A stretch of 64,000 bases of DNA from Bradyrhizobium sp. SK17 (GTDB taxonomy: Bacteria; Pseudomonadota; Alphaproteobacteria; Rhizobiales; Xanthobacteraceae). The stretch is from positions 1,736,001-1,800,000 of the forward strand of contig NZ_CP025113.1 of NCBI RefSeq assembly GCF_002831585.1. Reading direction: 5' to 3'. The notes beneath the pieces are model-generated. The model searched no databases. It saw only the letters and a program-made list of their open reading frames with translations, and was not told the DNA's origin. The position numbers and the translations under genes were made by a program. Shown piece after piece: positions 44,516-53,900 of this stretch (within the stretch, counting starts at the first letter, position 1; each line of letters opens with the position of its first letter).

Positions 44516-46342
44516 TTACTCCAGCTCCGGCAGGGCGGGCATGTCGTTGGCAAGCGCACGCGCGGCCTCATGCATCGCAGCCGGGAAATCCGGAAGGATG
44601 TCCTGGGTGAGAATCCGCCACGACGGCGCGTAGAGGAGATTCCACCGTTGGGGGTCGAGCCGGTTGCGGGCTTGTTCGAACCGATCGATGGCGGCGAGGA
44701 TACGCGCCAGATGTTCAGGGTCGATCGGGATCACGAGACCGGGACACGCAAGGCATCCGCCAAAATGCGGGCACAGGCGCTCGGCGCCATCTCGACCAGG
44801 AATGACCGGCGCGAGACAATCATGGGCGAAGGAAGCGGTGCCACGACGTTGGCCAAGCCGCAACGGCGCGCCTATAGGCTTGTCCCCGCGCACCCATGCG
44901 ATCATCAGGTCTTGCAAGCGAGCGATCGTCTGGCGCTGTAAGCGTGTCGTCTCCTCGCTCTTGAGATACGTCTCGGTCGTCGCGGCGTTGGCGTGATTGA
45001 GGATCGATTGGGCCACGAGAATATCGCCGCCGGAGGCGCGATAGTGTTCGGTTGCGACAGTGCCGCGAAACAAAGCGGGCGCAAAGCCGGCGATCCGGGA
45101 ACGCGTGCTGTCGGGATGTGCCGCGTTCCACTCATCGATGCGATGGTTGGCGCGCTTCGTGAATCGGAGGATAGCGCGCCTGAGGACGGAATGCTCGACC
45201 ACCTCCGTGCGGCTACGAAGCGAATGGCGGGTGGACTCGGTATAGATGCTGCGCGTCAGAAATAGCCGATCCTGCTGCATGGGCGAAGCATCTGCAACAA
45301 GCGGTTCAGTCAGGGCCAGCATCATCGCGATCAGGTTCGGCGCGGCGTATCGTCGACGCCGATCGAACGAGCGGCGCTGCGCCTTCTGGAGACGCGCATT
45401 GGTCTTGGCCTTGTTCCAGTCGATGATCACGCGATGCTCGTCGAGCGGATGCGGGATGAGACAGTCGCGACGGATATGACGCAGCGGATCGGGATTGGCG
45501 GCGGTCTGGATGGCGATCGCCAGAAAGAACGGAACGAGCGTATCGGTAGTGATGTGAAAATACTGCGTGATGGTGCGATAGCCGCCCCAAGACTTGACGA
45601 GCGTGGCGGACTTGATCCCGTGTTCTTCGAGAACAGCCCTGTCGGGCATGCGACCGTCCTCGATGCGGCTGATCCGCCAAATCCATCGATCGAGCCCCTG
45701 ACCGCGCAGTATCTTGGGCGGAAGCTCGGTGCGCCGGATGACATCCTGCCCATGTTGAAACCGGGCCCAGACCTCGTCGATCTCCTCGTAGCAGGCGCTG
45801 AGGATCGCCTTGATCTGATCGGACGGCAGCCGCCGGCGCGGTTGCTGATGCATTCGCCTGCCGGGAAAGGGATTCCAGGGAATCTCAAGATCGCGTGCGA
45901 GCGTTCCAGGTCGATTGCGCTGGCACCATGCGAGGAGCGGCCGAAATGTATTGAAGGCCGTGGCATGCGCACCGCGCGGCGCGCGGGAGGTCGACTGCGC
46001 CTTGAGCCAGAGCACGTAGCGGCCGAGCGCGGCGGTATCGACATCAGCCGCCGTCTTAATCGTCTCATCGTCGACAACGTAGCGGGCAAAGCGGAGGATC
46101 GCTGCCCAGGTCGTTCGGCGGGTCGTGGGCCTTTGGCCGACGCCATGCTCTCGGAAAGCCTGGACCATGAGCCCGCGCAGGTCGGCAGGCAGGCCGGAAA
46201 GCTGCTCGGGGTCGAACCGTTGGATTGGCCGACCTCCGGCATCGGTGAATATGACCTTATCGGTGATGAGGTCAGTTGCCGCATTGTCCGGCGCCGCAAC
46301 CGTGATGCGCCGATTGATCGACTTCCTTTTACGCGCGGCCAT
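44516..46342 (-). CDS. Large tyrosine-recombinase-like protein (second of element)
   Basis: 608 residues from ATG 46342 (MAARKRKSINRRIT), overlapping the first recombinase by 14 bp. C-terminal core ALFRGTVATEHYRASGGD and ILNHANAATTETYL (His and Tyr), and a Cys motif CPHFGGCLACPGL. The first catalytic Arg and the HxxR pair are less clear than in its neighbours, so it may be a degenerate or specialised subunit. TnpB/GmtY-like by position and size. Confidence 0.72.
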   Translation of the reverse strand: MAARKRKSINRRITVAAPDNAATDLITDKVIFTDAGGRPIQRFDPEQLSGLPADLRGLMVQAFREHGVGQRPTTRRTTWAAILRFARYVVDDETIKTAADVDTAALGRYVLWLKAQSTSRAPRGAHATAFNTFRPLLAWCQRNRPGTLARDLEIPWNPFPGRRMHQQPRRRLPSDQIKAILSACYEEIDEVWARFQHGQDVIRRTELPPKILRGQGLDRWIWRISRIEDGRMPDRAVLEEHGIKSATLVKSWGGYRTITQYFHITTDTLVPFFLAIAIQTAANPDPLRHIRRDCLIPHPLDEHRVIIDWNKAKTNARLQKAQRRSFDRRRRYAAPNLIAMMLALTEPLVADASPMQQDRLFLTRSIYTESTRHSLRSRTEVVEHSVLRRAILRFTKRANHRIDEWNAAHPDSTRSRIAGFAPALFRGTVATEHYRASGGDILVAQSILNHANAATTETYLKSEETTRLQRQTIARLQDLMIAWVRGDKPIGAPLRLGQRRGTASFAHDCLAPVIPGRDGAERLCPHFGGCLACPGLVIPIDPEHLARILAAIDRFEQARNRLDPQRWNLLYAPSWRILTQDILPDFPAAMHEAARALANDMPALPELE

Positions 46343-47489
46343 GAGGCACCAACTCGCCGTAAAGATAGGCCAGGCTCTCGGCGAGCGTGTCGGCATGAAG
46401 TTCGACGCAGCGCAGATAGATTGCCGTTGACTGAATCGAGGCGTGTCCGAGCAGGACCTGCACAATCTTCAGCGGATTGAGATCTGGTGTTGTCGCCGCC
46501 TGCTTCTGCAGGCGCACGAGCATGGTCATCGCAAATGTATGGCGCAACCAATGGCCCGATCCTGTCAGCCCTGCCGCCTGAAAGGCCGTGCTGAACGCAG
46601 CGGAGAACCTCGCTCTCGACACGGGATCGCCGTTGCTGTTGAGGAACAGCGCTGATGACGGCCGATAACCGGGGCGGGTTCTGCGTCGGAGCTTCACCAG
46701 CGCCGCACGCTGTTCTCCTGCATACCAGTGGGTTCGGTCGATCAGCCGCAGCGGCGGATAGACGGTGCGCGGCCGGTCGCCCTTGGTCACGGTCAGCGGC
46801 ATTCCGACGAGTGGGTCCACGTCGATGTCCACGTGAGCAACATCCGGCACCTGATGGAGCTGCAAGCCGCATAGTTCCTTGCGGCGCATGCCCGTGGCCA
46901 AAGCCCATTCGGCGATCAGGTCATAGGGCGACGAAAGATGCTGAAAAAGCGATTGGAGTTGATCGACGCGCAGCGGTCGCGGCAGACGTTCAACCTCCGA
47001 AACCGTCAGAGTGTTCGCCATCACGGTCGCAGGCCGATGATGCAAATGCGCCAGCATGCCCTGACGACGCACTGAGCGGAGCGACACCTCAACGTAGTCG
47101 AAGGGCAATGCTTCGATCAGACCGCGTCGATGCGCCCATGTATAAAAGCGGCAGACCGTCCGGATACGATCGTTCACGGTGGACCGGGCATAAGGTCGCC
47201 CGGTATGAGGGCTCGGCGTTGCCAGCATCCGATTCCGGTAGCCGGCGATCGTTCCCTCATCGGCGAGGCGCCAGTCCAGCTCGCTCTGCTCCAGGCTGTC
47301 GAACCAGTCATGCAGGTGCTCGCTATACGTCCTCAGCGTCTCCATCGCATGCGAGCGGCCGGGAATGGTGGCGAGTTCGATCAGGTAGCCGAAGGCAGGT
47401 TCGACAATCGACATCTGCGCGTCGAGCAAGATGGGGAAGCCTGCCGGAATCCCTTCAACACCGGGCACTGCCCGTACAATCGAAACCAT
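46329..47489 (-). CDS. Tyrosine recombinase (first of element, TnpA-like)
   Basis: 386 residues. Arg in ALATGMRRKELCGL, HWLRHTFAMTM (His-x-x-Arg), LLGHASIQSTAIYLRCV (His and Tyr): a canonical integrase core with N-terminal SAM-like domain (TLRTYSEHLHDWFDSLEQSE). First gene of the module. Its 341-bp upstream stretch (47490-47830) has no gene but has hairpins GGTGCAGG/CCTGCACC (near 47675) and TCAAGCGTT/AACGCTTGA (47730-47766), probably the recombinase-binding right end. Confidence 0.85.
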   Translation of the reverse strand: MVSIVRAVPGVEGIPAGFPILLDAQMSIVEPAFGYLIELATIPGRSHAMETLRTYSEHLHDWFDSLEQSELDWRLADEGTIAGYRNRMLATPSPHTGRPYARSTVNDRIRTVCRFYTWAHRRGLIEALPFDYVEVSLRSVRRQGMLAHLHHRPATVMANTLTVSEVERLPRPLRVDQLQSLFQHLSSPYDLIAEWALATGMRRKELCGLQLHQVPDVAHVDIDVDPLVGMPLTVTKGDRPRTVYPPLRLIDRTHWYAGEQRAALVKLRRRTRPGYRPSSALFLNSNGDPVSRARFSAAFSTAFQAAGLTGSGHWLRHTFAMTMLVRLQKQAATTPDLNPLKIVQVLLGHASIQSTAIYLRCVELHADTLAESLAYLYGELVPHGRA

Positions 47490-47830
47490 CCTGCTCTCCG
47501 GTGACGAAGCACCCGGAGGTGCAAGAGGACATCGACATCGCCCAAGTGCTTACCGTGTCGATGAAACTGACAGATGACAGCACGCGAATAAAAGATACAC
47601 GGAGCGCCTTCGGCGCGAGTCTTCCTTGAGATGCGAGGGGTTCCCCTCGCGCTCTCCCGTTCGCCACGTGGCAGAGGTGCAGGACTTCGCCTGCACCCCT
47701 TCAAATAGCTTGTCGTGTCGCCGCCGCGTCAAGCGTTGTCCTCGCTACGCTGCGGGAACGCTTGACTCGGACGTCTGCGTGCCAGGCTCTCAGGCAATGC
47801 CGCTAAAGGACACTTCTCAGCACATGACCT

Positions 47831-47871
47831 AAGTTGTTGCCGGTCTTCTTGAAGGTGCCGATGGTCGCCAT
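47831..47871 (-). pseudogene. DUF736 gene, N-terminal 14 codons
   Basis: ATG 47871 with GGAGAA upstream, reading MATIGTFKKTGNNL before the four-gene element starts. This is the start of the split DUF736 gene whose other parts lie at 41152-41270 and 36053-36229. The family-1 leader copy D stands in front of it. Confidence 0.85.
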
Positions 47872-48110
47872 GATAGTTCTCCTTGAACTCTGTTCCGAGC
47901 CCGCACCATTGCGGTCTCGATGGCGATCGGCAGGCCGGAGGCGATCGACGCGACATCGCTTGCGACCGCAGCGCAGCGGAGGATGGGGGCCAGGCGACTT
48001 TGTTGTTTCGCGAGGAATGACGGCACAGCCGGCAGGGGAAGAAAGTCGATAGGCGCCATTGCCGCATAGGCGATCGAGGCGCAGCCGGCCTTCGGTCAGA
48101 TCAGCCCATT
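47872..48110 (-). promoter_or_regulatory. Family-1 structured leader, copy D (before split DUF736)
   Basis: Outer stem CGACTTT (48048-48042) with AAAGTCG (48001-47995), different bases from copies A and B but still paired; inner CGGC-TGT-GCCG; constant TTCTTCCCC and CAACAA; last hairpin CCGCA-ATGG-TGCGG, again a compensated change. The rest of the gap, 48111-48459, has no recognised gene or signal. Confidence 0.68.
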
Positions 48111-48459
48111 GAAGAGGCCGTTTTGGAGCGGTCGGTTAGACAGAGATTGATCAAGGAGAACGTGGCGGGCACGGCGCTGCCGTCACGATTTCGGCAGCAA
48201 CAGAGTCGGCGATTCCACGGAGCGGTTCCAGGCTTGACCGCGTCCCGATGCCGACAGAGCTCTGGCAAGAAAGCCAGCGCACCGATGCTTTGATCGCGCG
48301 ACCGAACAGCGTCACGCTGCTCCAGCGGAAGACTGCGATGACGCGACACGGGTCGGCCGAGGCTTAGGTCTGCGCGCCTATCGCCATCTCGGGGTTTCGA
48401 TGACGGGGGGCGGCGCGGTGAAGATCGGCCGAAGGTTCCACCCTCCGCTGCTGTTAGCG

Positions 48460-48900
48460 TTAGGCACGCGCCAAGCCCCGCCCCGACTGTCCGGGCGCTG
48501 CCATAGCTGTCACCCGAACGAACGCGGTGATGCCAACGGCAATCGCACCGACGACGGAAAAGATGACCTGCCACGTATCGGAGGGCATGGTGTGCTGCAC
48601 GATGCCGTGGGTGGCGTGATAGCCGGCGAGCGCCGCGGGCGCGACGAATGCGAACGCGATCGCGAGGCGCAGCCAGAGCGGCCTCGCGAAGGCGAGTAGG
48701 AACTGGCTGATGCCGAACGTCAGTGCGGCGGCAACCAGGCCAACGACGATGCCGCCGATCCAGCCTGCGCCGGTCTGATAGGCCCAGACTCCGGCAGTGA
48801 CGCCGACGAAGGCAGGCAGCGCGAATACAGCAAGGGTGAACAAGAGCCAGCAGAGCATGCCAATGGCGGCGATGCTGGCGAGGATGCCAATGAAGATCAT
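48460..48900 (-). CDS. Hypothetical inner-membrane protein
   Basis: 146 residues from ATG 48900; starts MIFIGILASIAAIGMLCWLL and has about four membrane helices. GGGAGA precedes the start. Conserved in such elements as far as I can judge from its regular composition, but no family name recognised. Confidence 0.6.
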   Translation of the reverse strand: MIFIGILASIAAIGMLCWLLFTLAVFALPAFVGVTAGVWAYQTGAGWIGGIVVGLVAAALTFGISQFLLAFARPLWLRLAIAFAFVAPAALAGYHATHGIVQHTMPSDTWQVIFSVVGAIAVGITAFVRVTAMAAPGQSGRGLARA

Positions 48901-49048
48901 GGCGATGGTCTCCCGTGAGAAAAGGTCTGACGGTCGCGCCTTCCACCACCACCCCGGCGCGACCACGAGTATAGCCGCAAACAGGCGTCAGCAGGAGTGG
49001 AAATCCCGCTGGCCTTCTGCGATGCAGCTTACGTGGCACTACGCCCCT

Positions 49049-49216
49049 TCATGGTTGGAAGGGGTCGAATTCGTGGATCACGGCGCCGGGATCGCCGTCA
49101 TATTCGGCGGCCGGCATGACGCCATAGTTGCCAGTGTCAGCATGAAAGACGACCACGCAGACCATGAGGGTGGTGGCGAGGTTCCAACCGTTAGCGAAAG
49201 CGAGGGATTGAGACAT
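49049..49216 (-). CDS. Small hypothetical protein, 55 aa
   Basis: MSQSLAFANGWNLATTLMVC...HEFDPFQP. AGGAGCCGG stands before ATG 49216. One short hydrophobic stretch, acidic tail. No family recognised; codon pattern is GC-rich at third positions, supporting a real gene. Confidence 0.45.
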   Translation of the reverse strand: MSQSLAFANGWNLATTLMVCVVVFHADTGNYGVMPAAEYDGDPGAVIHEFDPFQP

Positions 49217-49479
49217 CGATCCGGCTCCTGTGCAGAGGCGGGGACCATCCCCGCGCGACAGGCGCCCGATGTGTTCGGCAGAGGGCCGCAATCACCGCGA
49301 AGGCGAAGACGCAGCGGCGGCACGCTTCGCGTAAGCCGACCCTTTACGGGTTGATGGCGTCAGGCCTGTTATTCGGCCTGCAATAGTGACCCCCTGAGCC
49401 GGGGGATCGGCGTCCAAAATTGACCCCCTATAGATTGGCTGTTGCGCTGCCTGCTTTGTCATGAAGCAGGTGGTCGGGG

Positions 49480-50979
49480 ATGCTGATCGTGGAGACGATT
49501 GCGCGGATACGGCGCGAGCACTTCATCAAGGGCAAGACGATCAAGGAGATCGCCCGTGACCTGAAGGTGTCGCGGAACACGGTCCGGAAGGTGCTGAGAT
49601 CCGGAGAGACTTCGTTCGAGTATGAGCGTCAGGTGCAGCCGCGGCCCAAGCTTGGACGATGGGCGGCGGAACTCGATGAACTGCTGGCGGCGAACGCAGC
49701 CAAATCCGCGCGCGAACAACTGACGCTGATCCGGATCTTCGAAGAGTTGCGCGGACGCGGCTATGACGGCGGCTACGATGCCGTGCGGCGTTACGCCAGG
49801 CGCTGGAGCAAGGAGCGCGGGCAATCGACGGCGGCGGCCTATGTCCCGCTGAGTTTTGCGCCAGGAGAAGCCTATCAGTTCGACTGGAGCCACGAGATCG
49901 TTCTCCTCAACGGCGTGACGGTACTCGTGAAGGTCGCCCACGTCCGGCTGTGTCATAGCCGCATGCTGTTCGTGCGCGCCTATCCGCGCGAGACGCAGGA
50001 GATGGTGTTCGACGCCCACGACCGGGCGTTCGCACTGTTCAAGGGCACCTGCAGTCGCGGCATCTACGACAACATGAAGACGGCGGTGGAGACGATCTTC
50101 GTCGGCAAGGATCGCCGCTACAATCGCCGCTTCCTGCAGATGTGCAGCCACTATCTCGTCGACCCGGTCGCCTGCACGCCGGCGTCGGGCTGGGAGAAGG
50201 GCCAGGTGGAGAACCAGGTCGGGTTGGTCCGGGAACGCTTCTTCACGCCGCGGCTGCGGTTCAAAAAGCTGGACGAACTCAACGCCTGGCTGCTCGACAA
50301 ATGCATCGCCTACGCCAAGGCGCATCGGCATCCGGAGCTGTCCGATCAGACGATCTGGGATGTGTTCGAAGCCGAACGGCCGAAGCTCGTTCCCTATGCC
50401 GGTCGGTTCGACGGATTCCATGCGGTGCCGGCATCGGTCTCCAAAACCTGCCTGGTGCGCTTCGACAATAACAAATACTCGGTCGCGGCCAGCGCCGTCG
50501 GACGTCCGGTCGAGGTTCAAGCCTATGCCGACCGTATCGTCATCCGTCAGGATGGACGGATCGTTGCGGAGCATCCGCGGTCGTTCGGACGCGGCGAGAC
50601 GACCTACGATCCCTGGCACTACGTGCCGGTGCTCGCGCGCAAACCCGGGGCCTTGCGTAACGGCGCACCCTTCAAGGACTGGGTGCTGCCGGCCGCGATC
50701 GAACGGATCCGGCGCAGGCTCGCCAGCACCGACGACGGCAATCGACAGATGGTCGACATCCTCAATGCGGTGCTGACTGACGGTTTGTCGGCGGTCGAAG
50801 CCGCCTGCGCCGAGGCGCTTGGTCACGGCGTCCATTCCGCTGACGTCGTTCTCAACATCCTGGCTCGCCAACGCGAACCCGCTGCACCGGCCAACATCAT
50901 GACGCCGGCGGCACTGACGCTCCGCCATGCGCCGATCGCCGATTGCGCCCGCTACGACAACCTCCGGAGGACCATCTGA
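49480..50979 (+). CDS. istA: IS21 transposase IstA
   Basis: 499 residues. N-terminal HTH (KTIKEIARDLKVSRNTVRKVL), DDE catalytic core with FDWSHEIVLLNG (first Asp), YDNMKTAVE (second Asp) and GWEKGQVENQVGLVRERFF (Glu), and C-terminal Mu-type beta domain. Stop overlaps the istB start by one base (TGATG). Confidence 0.93.
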   Translation: MLIVETIARIRREHFIKGKTIKEIARDLKVSRNTVRKVLRSGETSFEYERQVQPRPKLGRWAAELDELLAANAAKSAREQLTLIRIFEELRGRGYDGGYDAVRRYARRWSKERGQSTAAAYVPLSFAPGEAYQFDWSHEIVLLNGVTVLVKVAHVRLCHSRMLFVRAYPRETQEMVFDAHDRAFALFKGTCSRGIYDNMKTAVETIFVGKDRRYNRRFLQMCSHYLVDPVACTPASGWEKGQVENQVGLVRERFFTPRLRFKKLDELNAWLLDKCIAYAKAHRHPELSDQTIWDVFEAERPKLVPYAGRFDGFHAVPASVSKTCLVRFDNNKYSVAASAVGRPVEVQAYADRIVIRQDGRIVAEHPRSFGRGETTYDPWHYVPVLARKPGALRNGAPFKDWVLPAAIERIRRRLASTDDGNRQMVDILNAVLTDGLSAVEAACAEALGHGVHSADVVLNILARQREPAAPANIMTPAALTLRHAPIADCARYDNLRRTI

Positions 50980-51300
50980 TGGAACGAACCCAAATCTTCG
51001 ACCTCATGGGCGAGCTCAAACTCTACGGCATGAGGGCTGCCTTCGACGAGATCATGGCGACGGCCGTCAAGCGCCAGCACGAACCTCAGCGCATCGTCGG
51101 CGACCTGCTCAGCGCCGAGATCAACGAGAAGCAGGCGCGGTCGATCAAGTACCAGCTCACCATCGCCAAGCTGCCGTTGGCCAAGGATCTCGACGACTTC
51201 CAGTTCGAAGGCACGCCGATCAATCAGACGCTCGTCAACGATCTCGCCGTCGGCGGCTTCATCGCCCAGCAGCGCAACGTCGTGCTCGTCGGCGGCACCG
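50979..51300 (+). pseudogene. istB: istB, 5' part (interrupted in the P-loop)
   Basis: Reads MERTQIFDLMGELKLYGM to AQQRNVVLVGGT, the N-terminal third of the IstB AAA+ helper ATPase, and breaks exactly in the Walker A codons. The partner piece begins at 53901. Frame after the break gives only a few foreign residues and a stop. Joining 51300 to 53901 restores [11 protein letters not shown]. Confidence 0.9.
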
Positions 51301-51333
51301 AGCCCGCTTCATAATGCTCACCTTTCTATCTCG

Positions 51334-53403
51334 TTAGAGTTCCAGTTCTTTTTGTAGCGGATTGCCGGACGGCGGACGTCTGAGGCGCCGCGCGGTGGCA
51401 GCTCGTTTGACGTCAGGACGCTCAAGATCGGCTGCTTTGATGATCCAAGGTGCCCCTTTGCAAAGCTGGCTCGCCGCGAGCTGGCCGTCCTTGATCAGAC
51501 GTCGCACGGTTGACGGGCTGACGGAGAGGGCCGCGGCCGCCTCGTCCAGAGTGACCTCGCCGCGGTCGCGGCGCTCGCCTTCGCGATAGGCTGCGATGTC
51601 GTTGTGGCTGCGCAAGCTGCACACTCGCGACTTGGTCCAGCCATTGCCGCGCCCCGTGGTCTTGCCGGAGCGGTTGAGCACCGACGCGATTGCTTTGTCC
51701 GGCATCTGCCGCGCCAGCACGCGCACGAGATCGACTGTCTCTCCCGTTGCGCTCCAGCGGTGCTGGCCGGAGCGATTCTTCTTGACCTTGAGAGCGGAGT
51801 GGTCGCCGCCGTGCCAGCGGATCACCAGATCGAGCGCGTTGTCCTCGACGCGGACGACGATCTCGTCGATCAGCGTTCGCACGATCCGCTTGCGCGTCTC
51901 GGGTGCCACGCCGGCACTTGACCAAGCACGCTCCAGGTCGGCGCCTAGCGTCATCAGCCGCTCCCTGTCAGCAGGTGTGAGATCAACAGCGGGCGAAGCC
52001 GTCAGTCCCTCCAGCTCGGTCTCCAGATTGCGCACGACCGCCAGCCGGTCGTTCCATCGCTTTTCCAGCTCGGCGGCGACGAGGCGGTTGTCGGGATCGA
52101 CGGCATCGTATTGGCGGCGCGCGCGCCCCACCTCATAGCGAGCCTGCTCCAGCGCCAGCTCGACTTGGCCGCGTTTGTCTTCGTTCGCACGGCTGCGCGC
52201 AGCCTGCGCGGCGAGTGCCGCCTCGATACCGAGCGGCTGCAGGCGCTCGATCACCTCGGCGGCCACGTCACGATCGATCCGCATGCCGCCGAACGAGATG
52301 CAAGGGTCACCGCCATGATTGTTGGCGCCGCCCCGACAATGGTAGCGACCGGTGTTGCCGTTCTTGCCGGAGTAGGCGACGTGAAGTTTGCGCCCACAAT
52401 GGCCACAGCGCAGCAGGCCGGCGAGCAGAGCCTCACCTCGGCGCAGGGCACCGCGGCTCATCGGGTTCTTGCCGTTGGCGTTGTCCGCAATCAGGCCGAG
52501 GTTCCTCTCATGGTCCGCCCAGCTCAGATAACCCTCATGATGGTTCGGGATCAACACCTCCCAATCCTTGCGCTCCTTCTTGAAGCCGCGAACCACCTTC
52601 TTGCGGCCGGCCTCGATGCTGATGCGGCTGCCGGTGCGCCCGAATGCATACGCGCCGGCATAGATTGGGTTGGTCAGAATGTGCAGGATCGTGTTGTAGA
52701 CCGGCAGCTTCCACTCGACCAGGCGGCCTTCGGCGCCATAGGTGACGGCGGGCAACGGAACGCGCTCGTGTCTGAACCAGAGGTGCACCTGACGCACCGA
52801 CTGCATCTCGGTGAACTTGGCGAAGACGAGCGCGATCGCCTCGCCGACGCGCCGATCCGGGTCCTTCTCGATGCGGTTGTGGCCGACCCGCACGTAGCCG
52901 ACGGCGACCGTCATGAACAGCTCGCCCCGGCGCGCCTTCTGCTTCAGCGCTTCGAGCGAGCGCTGGCGCAGTACCGACAACTCCATCTCGCTCATGGTGC
53001 CCTTCATGCCGAGCAGTAGGCGATCGTTGGGCTGTCGCGGATCGTAGACGCCGTCCTCGTCGGCGATCAGTGTGCCGACGAGACCGCAGAACTCAAGCAG
53101 CGTGTGCCAGTCACGACCGTTGCGTGCGAGCCGCGACGCCTCGATCGAGACCACGACCCCGACGCGGACCTCACAGATGGCGGCCAGCAGCTTCTCGAAG
53201 CCGGGCCGCGCGACGCCACCGCCGGAGCGGCCGAGATCGTCATCGATGACGGCAACATCGCTCCAGCCCAGCTGTCGCGCGCGCTCCGGCAAATTGTACT
53301 GACGGCGCTTACTTTCCAGGTTGTGGACGACCTGATCAGGCGTCGACTGACGGATGTAGACGACGGCCTGACGGGCGAGGTGCTCAGGCGTGATCTTGCT
53401 CAT
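51334..53403 (-). CDS. Large serine recombinase
   Basis: 689 residues. Resolvase N domain with catalytic Ser20 (YIRQSTPDQ), SIEASRLARNGRDW and RLLLGMKGTMSEMEL, recombinase domain, zinc ribbon CGHCGRKLHV...C, coiled coil (residues 400-480) and C-terminal HTH (LDEAAAALSVSPSTVRRLIKDGQ). Catalyses integration and excision at short cores. Start overlaps the small upstream gene by 20 bp. Confidence 0.93.
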   Translation of the reverse strand: MSKITPEHLARQAVVYIRQSTPDQVVHNLESKRRQYNLPERARQLGWSDVAVIDDDLGRSGGGVARPGFEKLLAAICEVRVGVVVSIEASRLARNGRDWHTLLEFCGLVGTLIADEDGVYDPRQPNDRLLLGMKGTMSEMELSVLRQRSLEALKQKARRGELFMTVAVGYVRVGHNRIEKDPDRRVGEAIALVFAKFTEMQSVRQVHLWFRHERVPLPAVTYGAEGRLVEWKLPVYNTILHILTNPIYAGAYAFGRTGSRISIEAGRKKVVRGFKKERKDWEVLIPNHHEGYLSWADHERNLGLIADNANGKNPMSRGALRRGEALLAGLLRCGHCGRKLHVAYSGKNGNTGRYHCRGGANNHGGDPCISFGGMRIDRDVAAEVIERLQPLGIEAALAAQAARSRANEDKRGQVELALEQARYEVGRARRQYDAVDPDNRLVAAELEKRWNDRLAVVRNLETELEGLTASPAVDLTPADRERLMTLGADLERAWSSAGVAPETRKRIVRTLIDEIVVRVEDNALDLVIRWHGGDHSALKVKKNRSGQHRWSATGETVDLVRVLARQMPDKAIASVLNRSGKTTGRGNGWTKSRVCSLRSHNDIAAYREGERRDRGEVTLDEAAAALSVSPSTVRRLIKDGQLAASQLCKGAPWIIKAADLERPDVKRAATARRLRRPPSGNPLQKELEL

Positions 53404-53584
53404 CAGCGGCCTCCCTCGTCTCTGTGGTTGGCGTGCCCGTCTCGATATTGGCGCCGTCGGCGAGGGCCTCGACCAGCAGCCCCTCGATCAGGCGGACGAG
53501 AGTGCTTCTCTGCGACGCCGGAATCTCCGGCGTCTGGCGATCCTCCTCGAACAGGCCCCGTTGCAAGTGGCGTCTTGGTTGCAT
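53384..53584 (-). CDS. Small recombinase-associated protein, 66 aa
   Basis: [20 protein letters not shown]... with AAGGAGGGG before ATG 53584. Helical centre [18 protein letters not shown]. Overlaps the serine recombinase start by 20 bp, so translation is probably coupled. Small proteins in this position accompany similar serine recombinases; function unknown. Confidence 0.6.
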   Translation of the reverse strand: MQPRRHLQRGLFEEDRQTPEIPASQRSTLVRLIEGLLVEALADGANIETGTPTTETREAADEQDHA

Positions 53585-53855
53585 GATCCCCTCCTTCACG
53601 CGGGGGCCATGCCCCGCCTTGAGAGGCGATAAGCACATCGATTCGCGCCCGCAGCTCGACGAGCCTTTCGACAGCCAACCGAGGGCTTGCTGTGAGCGTT
53701 GCAGAGCGAGCAATATCCTCGCTCATCCAGGCCGGGATCAGGGCGAGTGTCCCGTCGGGCTGCACCACGACCAGATGGTCCTCGCCGGCGAAGCGCTTGC
53801 GGTGCTCGACCTGCACCATCTGCCCGGCCCGAGGATGGAACGGATAGAGGATCAA
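53403..53855 (-). CDS. DUF5372-like protein of the serine-integrase element
   Basis: Frame with [41 protein letters not shown], which resembles DUF5372 proteins found next to recombinases. The start is unclear: TTG 53855 or upstream; no good ATG in frame. The C-terminal 60 codons overlap the small gene in another frame and may not be native. Role unknown. Confidence 0.4.
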   Translation of the reverse strand: MILYPFHPRAGQMVQVEHRKRFAGEDHLVVVQPDGTLALIPAWMSEDIARSATLTASPRLAVERLVELRARIDVLIASQGGAWPPREGGDHATKTPLATGPVRGGSPDAGDSGVAEKHSRPPDRGAAGRGPRRRRQYRDGHANHRDEGGR

Positions 53856-53900
53856 AACCTCGAACGCCGGACACCCGGCATTGTGACGCTGTCTCGACCG

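Larger units (their letters stand above)
41271..47830. mobile_element. Tn554-like four-gene recombinase element inserted in the same DUF736 gene
   Basis: 6.56 kb. Outer ends are AGGTCA (41272-41277) and inverted TGACCT (47825-47830), each followed inward by TGTCCTT; a second inverted pair TGTCCTTTAGCG / CGCTAAAGGACA lies near 41357 and 47802. Contents: a DUF736 gene, a DUF6262-type small protein and three tyrosine-recombinase-like genes, all minus strand. Removing 41271-47830 joins AACTT to AAACGGC and restores the reading frame N-L-N-G of the DUF736 gene. No long target duplication, as expected for this recombinase class. Confidence 0.75.
51299..53898. mobile_element. Serine-integrase mini-element inside istB
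   Basis: 2.6 kb between two copies of ACCG (51297-51300 and 53897-53900), the probable crossover core. Holds a large serine recombinase gene, a 66-residue small gene and a DUF5372-like gene, all on the minus strand. No other cargo. Target is the DNA coding the P-loop glycines of IstB. Confidence 0.8.

Noticed and set aside
48101..49039. 312-codon minus-strand frame
   Set aside because: Arg-rich shadow in another frame of the membrane protein at 48460-48900; no family features.
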